Assembly (NCBI GenBank): GCA_003104975.1
Contig: PQAM01000010.1
Location: 186,001 to 250,000 of the forward strand
Direction of reading: 5' to 3'
DNA length: 64,000 nucleotides
Origin: Candidatus Methylomirabilota bacterium
GTDB taxonomy: Bacteria; Methylomirabilota; Methylomirabilia; Methylomirabilales; Methylomirabilaceae
In this document: piece by piece, positions 8,405 to 16,381 of the stretch
Layout of the letters: each line of letters opens with the position of its first letter
Position numbering within the stretch: the first letter of the stretch is position 1
The notes under the pieces: generated by a model
What the model was told of the DNA's origin: nothing
What the model saw: the letters and a program-made list of their open reading frames with translations, nothing else
Databases searched by the model: none
Position numbers and translations under genes: made by a program

Positions 8405-8710
8405 ATGACAAGATCACGCACTACGAAAGTCACGATAGCGGCAGTCATGATGCTGTTGCTGGCCAGCGTTGCGTTGGCGGCCGACATGACAACAACCTTT
8501 AAGGTGACAGGAATGTACTGCAATGCCTGTGAAACCAAGATCAGACAGGCACTGAAAAAGACGGACGGGGTCAGAAGCGCAACGGTCAGTCTCAGTAACG
8601 GCTCGGCTACTGTGATCTACGACGATGCCAAGGTCACACCCGATCGGATCGTCAAGGTCATCGAGACGCAAGGCTACAAGGCAGAGCCGCAACTCGAGGG
8701 CAAGTCTTAA
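8405..8710 (+). CDS. periplasmic heavy-metal-associated (MerP-like) protein
   Basis: A 101-residue protein with a cleavable signal peptide (ending ASVALA) and one HMA ferredoxin-like domain. The metal-binding motif is GMYCNACETKI (GMxCxxC). Helix and strand order follow MerP/CopZ: VTGMYC, then IRQALKKTDGV, SATVSLSNGSATVIYDD, and VIETQGYKAE. The ATG at 8405 follows AAGGAGGAAAAG; an in-frame ATG at 8372 overlaps the previous gene and spoils the signal peptide. It probably delivers metal to the MerT-like membrane protein encoded just upstream. Confidence 0.85.
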   Translation: MTRSRTTKVTIAAVMMLLLASVALAADMTTTFKVTGMYCNACETKIRQALKKTDGVRSATVSLSNGSATVIYDDAKVTPDRIVKVIETQGYKAEPQLEGKS

Positions 8711-9044
8711 CTCGCTCGAGAGTACAATGGCCGGGATGAGGCGCTCGATGATCGGGCGCCTCTCGCTAATGAATTGCAACTGCGACGATTTGCTCCGACA
8801 ATCTGGTAAAATCCTCGCCGAAGATTCTCCTTGCCTGAAAAGTCACATCTCGGCTAGAGTCCCGAAGAGAAGTTCGACGAAGGGATCGGCGCCCCCCCGC
8901 GAATCGTCATTCCTGCGAAAGCAGGAATCCAGAACCCCCCGCCATTTCCTGGATTCCGGCTCGCGCCCGCTGCGCGGGCTTGGCCGGAATGACGTCCGTG
9001 GATAGGCTGCCAATTTCAAACGCACGACTCTGGACAGGCGTACC
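8711..9044. other. intergenic region with palindromic repeat before the RM gene
   Basis: This 334-bp gap holds no supported gene. It contains bases related to the segment before the relic at 6823, a C-run, and the 89-bp inverted-repeat element at 8905-8993. The final ~50 bp is the leader of the restriction-modification gene. Confidence 0.7.
8905..8993. repeat. 89-bp palindromic repeat, family A, copy 1
   Basis: The element starts CGTCATTCCTGCG and ends GGCCGGAATGACG, so its termini are inverted repeats, and internal stems (GCGAAAGC and CCCGCTGCGCGGG) fold further. It is the reverse-complement orientation of the copy at 13695-13783; a third copy lies at 38609-38695. Such CGTCATTCC elements are common dispersed palindromes in many bacterial genomes. 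Confidence 0.85.
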
Positions 9045-12000
9045 ATGGCCGAGGTTCCGAAACAGATAGCGGAGCTGATCGCGAAGTTCGACCAGCACCT
9101 CGATGCGTATCACGCCGCCACCTACGGTGAGACCGAGGTACGGGTGGAATTTATCAACCCGTTCTTTGAGGCGCTCGGCTGGGATGTTGCCAATCGGACC
9201 GGCTACGCCGAAGCCTACAAGGACGTCATCCACGAGGACGCCATCAAGATCGGCGGCGCCACCAAGGCCCCCGATTACTGTTTTCGTATCGGCGGTACGC
9301 GCAAGTTCTTCCTGGAAGCCAAGAAACCCGCGACTAACATCAAGGGCGACACCAACCCCGCCTTTCAGTTGCGCCGCTATGCCTGGTCGGCCAAACTCCC
9401 GCTCAGTATCCTGACGGACTTTGAGGAGTTCGCCGTCTATGACTGCCGGATCAAACCGGACCAGGCCGATCGCGCCTCCACCGCCCGCGTCCTGTACCTG
9501 ACCTACTCCGAGTATGTCCGGCGGTGGGACGAGATTGCCGCTATCTTCTCCCGCGATGCCGTTCTGAAAGGCTCGTTCGACCGATATGCCGAGTCGAGCA
9601 GGGGGAAGAAAGGGACCGCCGCCGTTGACGCGGCCTTCCTGAAGGAGATTGAAGCCTGGCGGGAATCGCTCGCCCGCAATCTGGCCCTTCGCAATCCCGA
9701 CCTCACCCAACAGGAACTCAACTTCGCCGTCCAGCGGACCATCGACCGGATCATCTTCCTCCGGATGTGCGAAGATCGGGGCATCGAGCCCTACGGCCAG
9801 CTCCAGACGTTGCTGAACGGCGAGCATACCTATGAGCGGCTGCGCTACCTGTATGGGATCGCGGATGATCGGTACAACTCTGGCCTCTTTCATTTCAAGC
9901 CGGAGAAGGGACGGGCTGAAGCGCCGGATGCCTTGGCCTACACGTTGACCATCGACGACAAGGTCCTGAAAGAGATCATTCGCCGCCTCTACTATCCTGA
10001 GAGTCCCTACGAGTTCTCTGTCCTTGGGGCCGACATCCTCGGCAACGTCTATGAGCAGTTCCTCGGCAAGGTGATCCGTCTGACCCCCGGCCACCGCGCC
10101 GTCGTAGAGGACAAGCCCGAGGTCAAGAAGGCCGGGGGCGTCTATTACACCCCTGCCTACATCGTGGACTACATCGTCACCCACACCGTCGGCAAGCTCT
10201 GCGAGGGGAAAACGCCCAAGCAGGTCGCCAAGCTCAGAATCCTCGATCCGGCCTGCGGCTCCGGCTCGTTCCTGATCAGCGCGTATTCCTCCCTTCTGAA
10301 CTATCACCGCGATTGGTATGTGAAGGATGACCCCAAACGGCACACCAAGGAGATCTATCAAGGGATCGGCGGACAGTGGTTCTTAACCACCCAGGAGAAA
10401 AAGCGGATCCTGCTGAATAATATCTACGGCGTGGATATCGACAGCCAGGCGGTCGAGGTGACCAAGCTGAGCCTCTTGCTCAAGGTACTGGAAGGGGAAA
10501 ACCAGGATTCGCTGACCCGCCAGTTGCAGATGTGGCGCGAGCGCGCCCTGCCTGACCTCGGCAACAACATCAAGTGCGGCAACAGCCTCATCGGTCCGGA
10601 CTTTTACGAGCACCAGCAGATGAGCCTGCTCGATGAAGACGAGCGCTATCACATCAACGTCTTCGACTGGCAGGCGGAGTTTCCATCAATCATGCAAGCA
10701 GGCGGCTTCGACGCCGTCATCGGCAACCCGCCGTATGTGCGGCAAGAGGGAGTTTCAGACTATAAGCACTATTTTTCAGTTTCTTATAATGCTTATCACG
10801 GACTGGCCGATCTTTACGTGTATTTTTACGAACGCGGTCTGCAGCTTGCGAGAGACGGTGGATTGCTTGGTTACATCAGCTCAAGTAAGTTTTTGCATAC
10901 GGGTTACGGTACCGGGTTGCGGGATCTGCTTTCCCAACACCTACGCCCGTTGAGCGTGGTGGACTATGGGGACGTACAAATTTTTAAGGGGGCTACCACC
11001 TACCCTATTGTTGTGATTGGCGAGAAAACTCATGGAAGTGTTGCGAGGGACTTTCGGTATGGTCGTGCTGCCAGTGAAACTGGTGTACTGCCGGAGACGA
11101 TCCTCGATTACGGAAAATCCGTATCGTGCAAGTCCCTCACTTCAGGTCCATGGATTTTTACGACCAAGCGAGGACAACGAATCGTCACAAAGATGACAGA
11201 CCAGTCGTCACCGTTGTCTCAAGTAGGCGGACCTGCACAGATTGGGATCAAGACAAGTCTTAATGAAGCGTTTGTTGTTAAACCCGACGTTGCTCATGCC
11301 CTGGTTCGATCTCACAGTGGGGCGCGTGAAGTATTGAAGCCTTATGGCCGGGGCAGGGATATTCGGAATTGGTTTTCAACTACTAATGGAGATTTTCTAA
11401 TCTGTGCACGGGAATCTTTGAACATCGAAAATTATCCGTCAGTCAAGGAGTATTTGAAACAGTTCGAAGCCCGCCTTCGTGCAAGATATGAGGTCCAACG
11501 TGGAGACTACGATTGGTGGGTTATTCGTCAGGTGGCCAACACCGAGGTTTATGATAATCCAAAGCTGGTTTACCCTGACCTCTGTTCCAAGTCACGGTTC
11601 GCTCTTAATGTCGACGGCATGTATCCAAATAACACGGTGTTTTGTATCCCAAGTGACAGTCTTGCTCTTCTGGGCTATCTGAACTCACAACTGGCGTGGT
11701 ACTGGATCACTCAGCACTGCCCGGCCAATCGAGGTGATGCTTATCGGCTTTCCAATCAGCATATGAACAAGCTGCCGGTGAACCCAAGCCTTTTAAGACA
11801 TACCCGATTATCCGGCTTGGTCGAGCAGATGCTGGGCCTGCACAAGCAATTGGCGGCAGCGAAGACGCCGGATGAGAAGACGCGACTGCATCGTCAGATT
11901 GGTGCGACCGACCGGCTGATTGATCAGCTCGTCTACGACCTCTACGGCCTGACAGAAGAAGAGGTTCGGCTGGTCGAGGAGGCAACTACGGGACAGCGAG

Positions 12001-12053
12001 TGGCGTCCATTAACAGAAAGGTCCACAAGCAGGCCATCCAAACTGATCAATAA
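9045..12053 (+). CDS. type IIG restriction-modification enzyme (N6-adenine methylase with fused nuclease)
   Basis: A 1002-residue single-chain restriction-methylation protein of the Eco57I-like group. The N-terminal nuclease has a PD-(D/E)xK pattern: Asp77 (APDYCF), Glu91 and Lys93 (FLEAKKP). A helical connector precedes the SAM-binding motif I LDPACGSGSFL (about residue 400) and the adenine-MTase motif IV NPPYVRQ (about residue 560). The C-terminal half resembles TaqI-like target-recognition domains, with a final helical segment. From about 10740 to 11800 the DNA is clearly more AT-rich than the first part, suggesting that the recognition portion was swapped. A HEPN protein follows 18 bp downstream. 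The start gives MAEVPKQIAELI; no separate methylase or specificity gene is present. Confidence 0.88.
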   Translation: MAEVPKQIAELIAKFDQHLDAYHAATYGETEVRVEFINPFFEALGWDVANRTGYAEAYKDVIHEDAIKIGGATKAPDYCFRIGGTRKFFLEAKKPATNIKGDTNPAFQLRRYAWSAKLPLSILTDFEEFAVYDCRIKPDQADRASTARVLYLTYSEYVRRWDEIAAIFSRDAVLKGSFDRYAESSRGKKGTAAVDAAFLKEIEAWRESLARNLALRNPDLTQQELNFAVQRTIDRIIFLRMCEDRGIEPYGQLQTLLNGEHTYERLRYLYGIADDRYNSGLFHFKPEKGRAEAPDALAYTLTIDDKVLKEIIRRLYYPESPYEFSVLGADILGNVYEQFLGKVIRLTPGHRAVVEDKPEVKKAGGVYYTPAYIVDYIVTHTVGKLCEGKTPKQVAKLRILDPACGSGSFLISAYSSLLNYHRDWYVKDDPKRHTKEIYQGIGGQWFLTTQEKKRILLNNIYGVDIDSQAVEVTKLSLLLKVLEGENQDSLTRQLQMWRERALPDLGNNIKCGNSLIGPDFYEHQQMSLLDEDERYHINVFDWQAEFPSIMQAGGFDAVIGNPPYVRQEGVSDYKHYFSVSYNAYHGLADLYVYFYERGLQLARDGGLLGYISSSKFLHTGYGTGLRDLLSQHLRPLSVVDYGDVQIFKGATTYPIVVIGEKTHGSVARDFRYGRAASETGVLPETILDYGKSVSCKSLTSGPWIFTTKRGQRIVTKMTDQSSPLSQVGGPAQIGIKTSLNEAFVVKPDVAHALVRSHSGAREVLKPYGRGRDIRNWFSTTNGDFLICARESLNIENYPSVKEYLKQFEARLRARYEVQRGDYDWWVIRQVANTEVYDNPKLVYPDLCSKSRFALNVDGMYPNNTVFCIPSDSLALLGYLNSQLAWYWITQHCPANRGDAYRLSNQHMNKLPVNPSLLRHTRLSGLVEQMLGLHKQLAAAKTPDEKTRLHRQIGATDRLIDQLVYDLYGLTEEEVRLVEEATTGQRVASINRKVHKQAIQTDQ

Positions 12054-12071
12054 TGTGACCAGAGGACTCTG

Positions 12072-13640
12072 ATGCATGAGAAGACCTACAATGAACTTCT
12101 AGCGGCGAGCGATATTTTGCAACTTGAGCCGGATGACGCCATAAGTCGTATCGGGGATTTGGTCGATCTTTCTACCGACCTAGGACGAGAAGATGGCCTG
12201 CATAGGGCGATAGACTGGTGTGAGCAGTTGAAGACAAGTGCCCTGTCCCCCGGCCAACAAGCCACGCTTTGCTATTTTGAAGGCAATGCATGGTCAGCTA
12301 TTCGCCAATTGCGCCACAAGGATGGGGGCGATGTCTGGGAATGGGAGCAAATAGAGTTCGAGAAAGAAATCATTTGTCTGCGTCTTGCAGCGAAGGCCGT
12401 GGGAGTCGTCGACTTCCCTCCAGAGCGCCTTTGCCAAATATACACGAATCTCGGCAACTGTTTCTCTCACATTGGGCGTTTCGTAGAGGCGCTATGGTAT
12501 TACGATAAGGCGCTGGGTATCGTTCCAGATTTTGGAATGGCCCAGGGCAATAAGGCCATCACGTTATCGGATTATGCGCGGACACTCTACGATAATGGAC
12601 ATACGAGCATATTTCTAAGAGAAGCGCACAGTCTGCTGAAATCTGCGGTGGAGCACCCGCTGGAACCGGACGCCAGGGAGGCGTTCACCCGAGGAAAAAA
12701 TCGGATCGAGTCTTTTCTCCGACCAGATTTTCTATCGACACCAACGGACCTGGACAATTTCCCCATGGGAAAGAACGAGGAGGAAAAGGCTTATCGGGCC
12801 TGGTGTCTGCGAGAACGGCTATTCCTGAATCCCCTCAATGACCTGGGGAATTACCCAATTGCGAATCGAGATATCCTCACAGCACCATCCATTGTAGTCG
12901 GGCTTAACGAAGGGCCCTACTATCCCGCACTATTCAATGCTCTCAAACAGGAGTACGTGTCGGCTCGGTTTTTACTCTATGCCGGTATAGAAGCGGCTGG
13001 CCCTCATTTTTCTGATCGTGACGTGCTTCTGTACAATACGCTTGATTACCCTGCTTATGGACTGGCCACAGAGCAGGTGAAGATTGCATTTCGTATGGCG
13101 TATTCGATCTTTGATAAGGTTGCTTTTTTCCTGAACCATTATTTGGGGCTTCAAATTCCGGAGCGCCAGATTTATCTAAAGACTATTTGGTTCAACAATG
13201 GGAAGAAAAACGGAGACCTGCTTTCACGGTTCAAATCGAAAGAAAATTGGCCCATGAGAGGACTGTATTGGCTCAGTAAAGATTTGTTCTGCGACGACGA
13301 AGGGTTTCGAGAGGCAATAGAGCCGGATGCACGCGCCCTGAACGAGTATCGTAACCATTTGGAGCATAAGTACCTCAAGCTTCACATGGATGAGTGGGCG
13401 GGACCCCTCGCCTTCCAAGACACCGTTGGCAAAGCGATGACGGATTCACTGGCTTTTTCGGTTTACAGACGTGACTTTGAAATGAGCGCCATCTCTATCA
13501 TGAGATTGGCGCGGGCAGCATTGATCTATTTATCTCTTGGGGTTCATACTGAGGAACATCACAGAGCAAAGGGTCGTGATTTTAACAACATGGTTATGCC
13601 CATGCGGCTGGATACATGGGACGATGACTGGAAGCGGTGA
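12072..13640 (+). CDS. LA2681-like HEPN domain protein with TPR-like N-terminus
   Basis: A 522-residue protein that resembles the LA2681 HEPN family. Residues ~20-210 are helical repeats of TPR type (YTNLGNCFSHIGRFVEALWYYDKAL). The C-terminal region (about 330-510) contains FNPL-like helices and EYRNHLEH, where Arg427 and His432 make the Rx4H motif of HEPN ribonucleases. It starts 18 bp after the type IIG gene and has the same lower GC content as that gene's 3' half, so both were probably acquired together. A role as an RNA-cleaving back-up to restriction is inferred from the motif and context and has not been shown. Confidence 0.7.
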   Translation: MHEKTYNELLAASDILQLEPDDAISRIGDLVDLSTDLGREDGLHRAIDWCEQLKTSALSPGQQATLCYFEGNAWSAIRQLRHKDGGDVWEWEQIEFEKEIICLRLAAKAVGVVDFPPERLCQIYTNLGNCFSHIGRFVEALWYYDKALGIVPDFGMAQGNKAITLSDYARTLYDNGHTSIFLREAHSLLKSAVEHPLEPDAREAFTRGKNRIESFLRPDFLSTPTDLDNFPMGKNEEEKAYRAWCLRERLFLNPLNDLGNYPIANRDILTAPSIVVGLNEGPYYPALFNALKQEYVSARFLLYAGIEAAGPHFSDRDVLLYNTLDYPAYGLATEQVKIAFRMAYSIFDKVAFFLNHYLGLQIPERQIYLKTIWFNNGKKNGDLLSRFKSKENWPMRGLYWLSKDLFCDDEGFREAIEPDARALNEYRNHLEHKYLKLHMDEWAGPLAFQDTVGKAMTDSLAFSVYRRDFEMSAISIMRLARAALIYLSLGVHTEEHHRAKGRDFNNMVMPMRLDTWDDDWKR

Positions 13641-13694
13641 AATCCTCGAAGCGTTCGGTCTGGCTTCATTATTGTGCTTTTCCAGATTTGTAGC

Positions 13695-13783
13695 CGTCAT
13701 TCCGGCCAAGCCCGCATCGCGGGCGCGAGCCGGAATCCAGGAAATAACGGGGGTTCTGGATTCCCGCTTGCGCGGGAATGACG
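13695..13783. repeat. 89-bp palindromic repeat, family A, copy 2
   Basis: CGTCATTCCGGCC to GCGGGAATGACG, 89 bp, nearly the reverse complement of 8905-8993. It lies 54 bp after the HEPN gene stop. The surrounding gap (13641-13934, 294 bp) has no other recognised feature apart from an AAGGAGG-like site at 13896. Confidence 0.85.
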
Positions 13784-13934
13784 ACACATGGAGTATCGAC
13801 TTCTTCATAGGATTTCTGATTCAGGACACTAGAGCACGTTGCACACGATGGCAGGCTTGGTCTAAGCTGGTTGCGGTCAAAGTGAGTAACCTCTTCAAGG
13901 AGGACGCGCTACAGACGTGCGCGGTGGACGAGAT

Positions 13935-14273
13935 ATGATGATGAAGCTAAGCCCTGCAGAGCAGGCCTGGCTAGATGCCTATCGCCGGACGTTGGCGGAG
14001 CGGTTTCCAGCCCTCGTCGAAGAGATCATTGTCTTTGGGTCAAAGGCGAGAGGAACGGCGACAGCCGATTCAGACCTTGATCTCTTGGTGGTGATTCGAG
14101 AGGGGGACTGGCGGCTGAAGGACGCCGTTGCACAATCCGGTGACCATCTAGCTATAGGGACAGACGTGGTGCCGTCGATCATCGTCCTTACGAGGGAGGA
14201 ATGGGAAACACACCGAAAGCGACAGGCTCCGTTTTGGCTGACGGTCACTCGTGATGGGGTAGCCGTGCCGTGA
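13935..14273 (+). CDS. MNT-type nucleotidyltransferase (antitoxin-like)
   Basis: A 112-residue minimal nucleotidyltransferase. The signature is IVFGSKARGTATADSDLDLLVV: the G-S motif followed by D-x-D, the metal-binding acidic pair of the Pol-beta superfamily. Length and fold match MNT partners of HEPN proteins, which can inactivate their HEPN toxin by adenylylation. Its stop overlaps the GTG of the next gene (GTGA). The ATG at 13935 is one of three consecutive ATGs; a start at 13917 is also in frame. Confidence 0.82.
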   Translation: MMMKLSPAEQAWLDAYRRTLAERFPALVEEIIVFGSKARGTATADSDLDLLVVIREGDWRLKDAVAQSGDHLAIGTDVVPSIIVLTREEWETHRKRQAPFWLTVTRDGVAVP

Positions 14274-14671
14274 ATCCCGACAATATATTGGCGGAGTTCG
14301 AGCGTGCGAAACGGGCATTGCAGGCGGCAAGAAACCTGTACGAGGATGGATTGTATGAGGATGCGGTCTCGCGCAGCTACTACGCCGTCATGCACGCCGC
14401 CAAGGCGGCCCTGCTATTCCATGATGCCGTCGCTGAATCGCACGCCGCCGTCGGACGCCTCTTTGGTTCGGTCCTGGTTCGCCCTGGAATCATCGAAGCG
14501 GAATGGGCAGATGTGCTTGCCAGAGAACACCGACGCCGGATCGCGGCCGATTACGGAATAACCGCTTCGTGGGAATCGGCAGAGTCGTTGCGTCTTGTGG
14601 AAGAGGCCGGTGCGTTTGTTCAACGCATTCGGGTGTACCTGAAGAGTATTGGGATTAACTTGGACGGATAG
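14270..14671 (+). CDS. HEPN-domain protein (toxin-like partner of MNT)
   Basis: A 133-residue all-helical HEPN protein. The core SRSYYAVMHAAKAALL carries Arg and His in an Rx6H arrangement, and a second conserved helix has EHRRRIAADYGI. It starts with GTG overlapping the stop of the nucleotidyltransferase gene. The order MNT then HEPN, the overlap and the sizes match two-gene MNT-HEPN toxin-antitoxin modules. The target RNA is unknown. Confidence 0.8.
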   Translation: MNPDNILAEFERAKRALQAARNLYEDGLYEDAVSRSYYAVMHAAKAALLFHDAVAESHAAVGRLFGSVLVRPGIIEAEWADVLAREHRRRIAADYGITASWESAESLRLVEEAGAFVQRIRVYLKSIGINLDG

Positions 14672-14828
14672 ACACGCAATGCCTTAGGTGCTCATTTCCG
14701 CAATAGGGACTCTTAACATCCCTTAGCACCCCTTCTATAACTCTCTCTTCAAATTCCCCCGTACTCTCCCGATGAATTCCATTGACCCCCATATGGCCTT
14801 CCGGTACGATAATTATGGAGTTGCTGTC

Positions 14829-16187
14829 ATGCAGGAGCGCATCCTTGGGCTGGAAAGCGAATACGGTCTGATCTCGTCCTCGGTCGGCGGGCGGGTGAAC
14901 CTGTCGGTTGAGAGTGCGTTGGGCTATCTCTTTGAAAAGGTGGTCTCGCGCCAGCGCGGGACCAACGATTTCCTGCGCAACGGTGCGCGGCTCTATCAGG
15001 ACACCGGCTGTCATCCCGAGTATGCCACCCCTGAGTGCGACAACCCGCGGGACCTGGTGATCCACGACAAGGCGGGCGAGCGGATCGTGGAGGAGCTGTT
15101 ACTGAGCGCCGAGCAAAAGTTGCAAGAGAACGGCATCTGCTGCGAAATCTACATCTTCAAGAACAACACCGATTCTGTGGGAAACACATACGGCTGTCAT
15201 GAGAACTACCTGGTGCAGCGCGGTGTGAACTTCCACAAGCTGGCCGAGCAGTTGATCCCCTTCTTCGTGACGCGACAAGTGTTTGCGGGCGCCGGCAAGG
15301 TCCTTCGGACGCGGATGGGGAACCATTACTATATCTCGCAGCGGGCGCAGCACATCTACCAGGAGATCTCGGGTGCGACGACCAGCTCGCGCGGAATCAT
15401 CAACACCCGCGACGAGCCGCACGCCGACGAGGAGAAGTACCGCCGCCTGCATGTCATTGTGGGCGACTCCAACATGTCGGAGCTCGCAACCTACCTGAAG
15501 GTCGGGACGACCGCCATCATCCTCGCCATGGTCGAGGACGGGGTGATCAAACGCGATCTCGCCATCGAGGATCCCGTCCGCGCCATCAAGGAGATCTCCC
15601 ACGACATCACCTGCCGCCGCCGCATCCGCCTCAAACGCGGCAAAGAGTTCTCCGCCGTCGAGATCCAGCGCGAGTACCTCGACCTCGCCCTCGAGTACTA
15701 CCAGGGCCGCGAACGCTCGCCCCAGATCGCCGATCTGCTCGAGAAGTGGCAGTACGTCCTGGACAAGCTGGCGGAGGACCCCCTGACGCTCAACCGCGAG
15801 CTGGACTGGGTCATCAAGCACGGGCTCATCACCTCCTACATCGGGCGCAAGGGCTGCTCCTTCGACGACCAGCGCGTCTTCATGCTGGATCTGCAGTATC
15901 ATGATATCAAGCGGACTCGCGGGCTGTACTACCTGATGTTGCAGGACGACCTGATCGATCGGGTGATCACGGAGGATGAGATTGAGACGGCCATGACCAC
16001 GCCGCCGCAGACGACGCGGGCCAAGGTGCGAAGCGACTTCATCAAATACGCGAATGAGCGGAACAAGTCGTACGATGTGGGCTGGAGCTATCTTAAGCTG
16101 AACGACCGGTATCAGCGTACCATCCTCTGTAAGGATCCGTTCAAGCCCTGGGATCCGCGTGTCGATGAACTGATCGGTTTGTCGTAA
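14829..16187 (+). CDS. pafA: PafA, Pup-protein ligase
   Basis: A 452-residue ligase that phosphorylates the C-terminal Glu of Pup and joins it to substrate lysines. MQERILGLESEYGL contains the catalytic glutamate motif, and YQDTGCHPEYATPEC and YIFKNNTDSVGNTYGCHENYL are PafA signatures. The Dop loop is absent, and the C-terminus KLNDRYQRTILCKDPF is diagnostic of PafA. The chosen ATG at 14829 follows GGAG and gives exactly the length of mycobacterial PafA; an upstream ATG at 14772 would add 19 unconserved residues. Residues ~190-359 are encoded by the tract shared with dop. It sits 8 kb from mpa-dop-prcBA, with restriction and toxin genes in between. Confidence 0.95.
   Translation: MQERILGLESEYGLISSSVGGRVNLSVESALGYLFEKVVSRQRGTNDFLRNGARLYQDTGCHPEYATPECDNPRDLVIHDKAGERIVEELLLSAEQKLQENGICCEIYIFKNNTDSVGNTYGCHENYLVQRGVNFHKLAEQLIPFFVTRQVFAGAGKVLRTRMGNHYYISQRAQHIYQEISGATTSSRGIINTRDEPHADEEKYRRLHVIVGDSNMSELATYLKVGTTAIILAMVEDGVIKRDLAIEDPVRAIKEISHDITCRRRIRLKRGKEFSAVEIQREYLDLALEYYQGRERSPQIADLLEKWQYVLDKLAEDPLTLNRELDWVIKHGLITSYIGRKGCSFDDQRVFMLDLQYHDIKRTRGLYYLMLQDDLIDRVITEDEIETAMTTPPQTTRAKVRSDFIKYANERNKSYDVGWSYLKLNDRYQRTILCKDPFKPWDPRVDELIGLS
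15396..15905 (+). repeat. 510-bp tract shared with dop (copy 2)
   Basis: 508 of 510 positions are identical to 4366-4875. Its protein sequence has PafA characteristics, for example VIVGDSNMSE, AIKEISHDIT and DWVIK, so pafA is the more likely donor. Confidence 0.97.
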
Positions 16188-16308
16188 TGTGGTCGAGGTC
16201 CCAACACACTCCAAGACACAATCGTGAGATGCCGGCGTAAGGATAAGGATGGAGTCATGCGGAATCGCTGACGAGATCGCCATACAGACGGTGATGCGAA
16301 TGGACAGA

Positions 16309-16340
16309 GAGGGGTGGCGGTCGCCATCCCTCCTATTTTT
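16309..16340 (+). terminator. intrinsic terminator after pafA
   Basis: GGGGTGGCG and CGCCATCCC form a nine-pair stem (one G-U pair) around a two-base loop, followed by TCCTATTTTT. It lies about 120 bp after the pafA stop and before the aminopeptidase ribosome binding site. Confidence 0.75.
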
Positions 16341-16381
16341 GCGCCCGAGAGAAAGGCGCAGCGTGCGAAAGGAGTGAGCGA

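Noticed and set aside
15099-16283. 394-residue minus-strand frame opposite pafA (and 3694-4872 opposite dop)
   Set aside because: Antisense frames opened by C/G-ending codon bias; the plus strand encodes a clear PafA/Dop.
16250-16378. A 42-residue frame after pafA as pup/UBact
   Set aside because: It spans the terminator hairpin, has no ribosome binding site and ends in RKE without the Gly-Gly motif.
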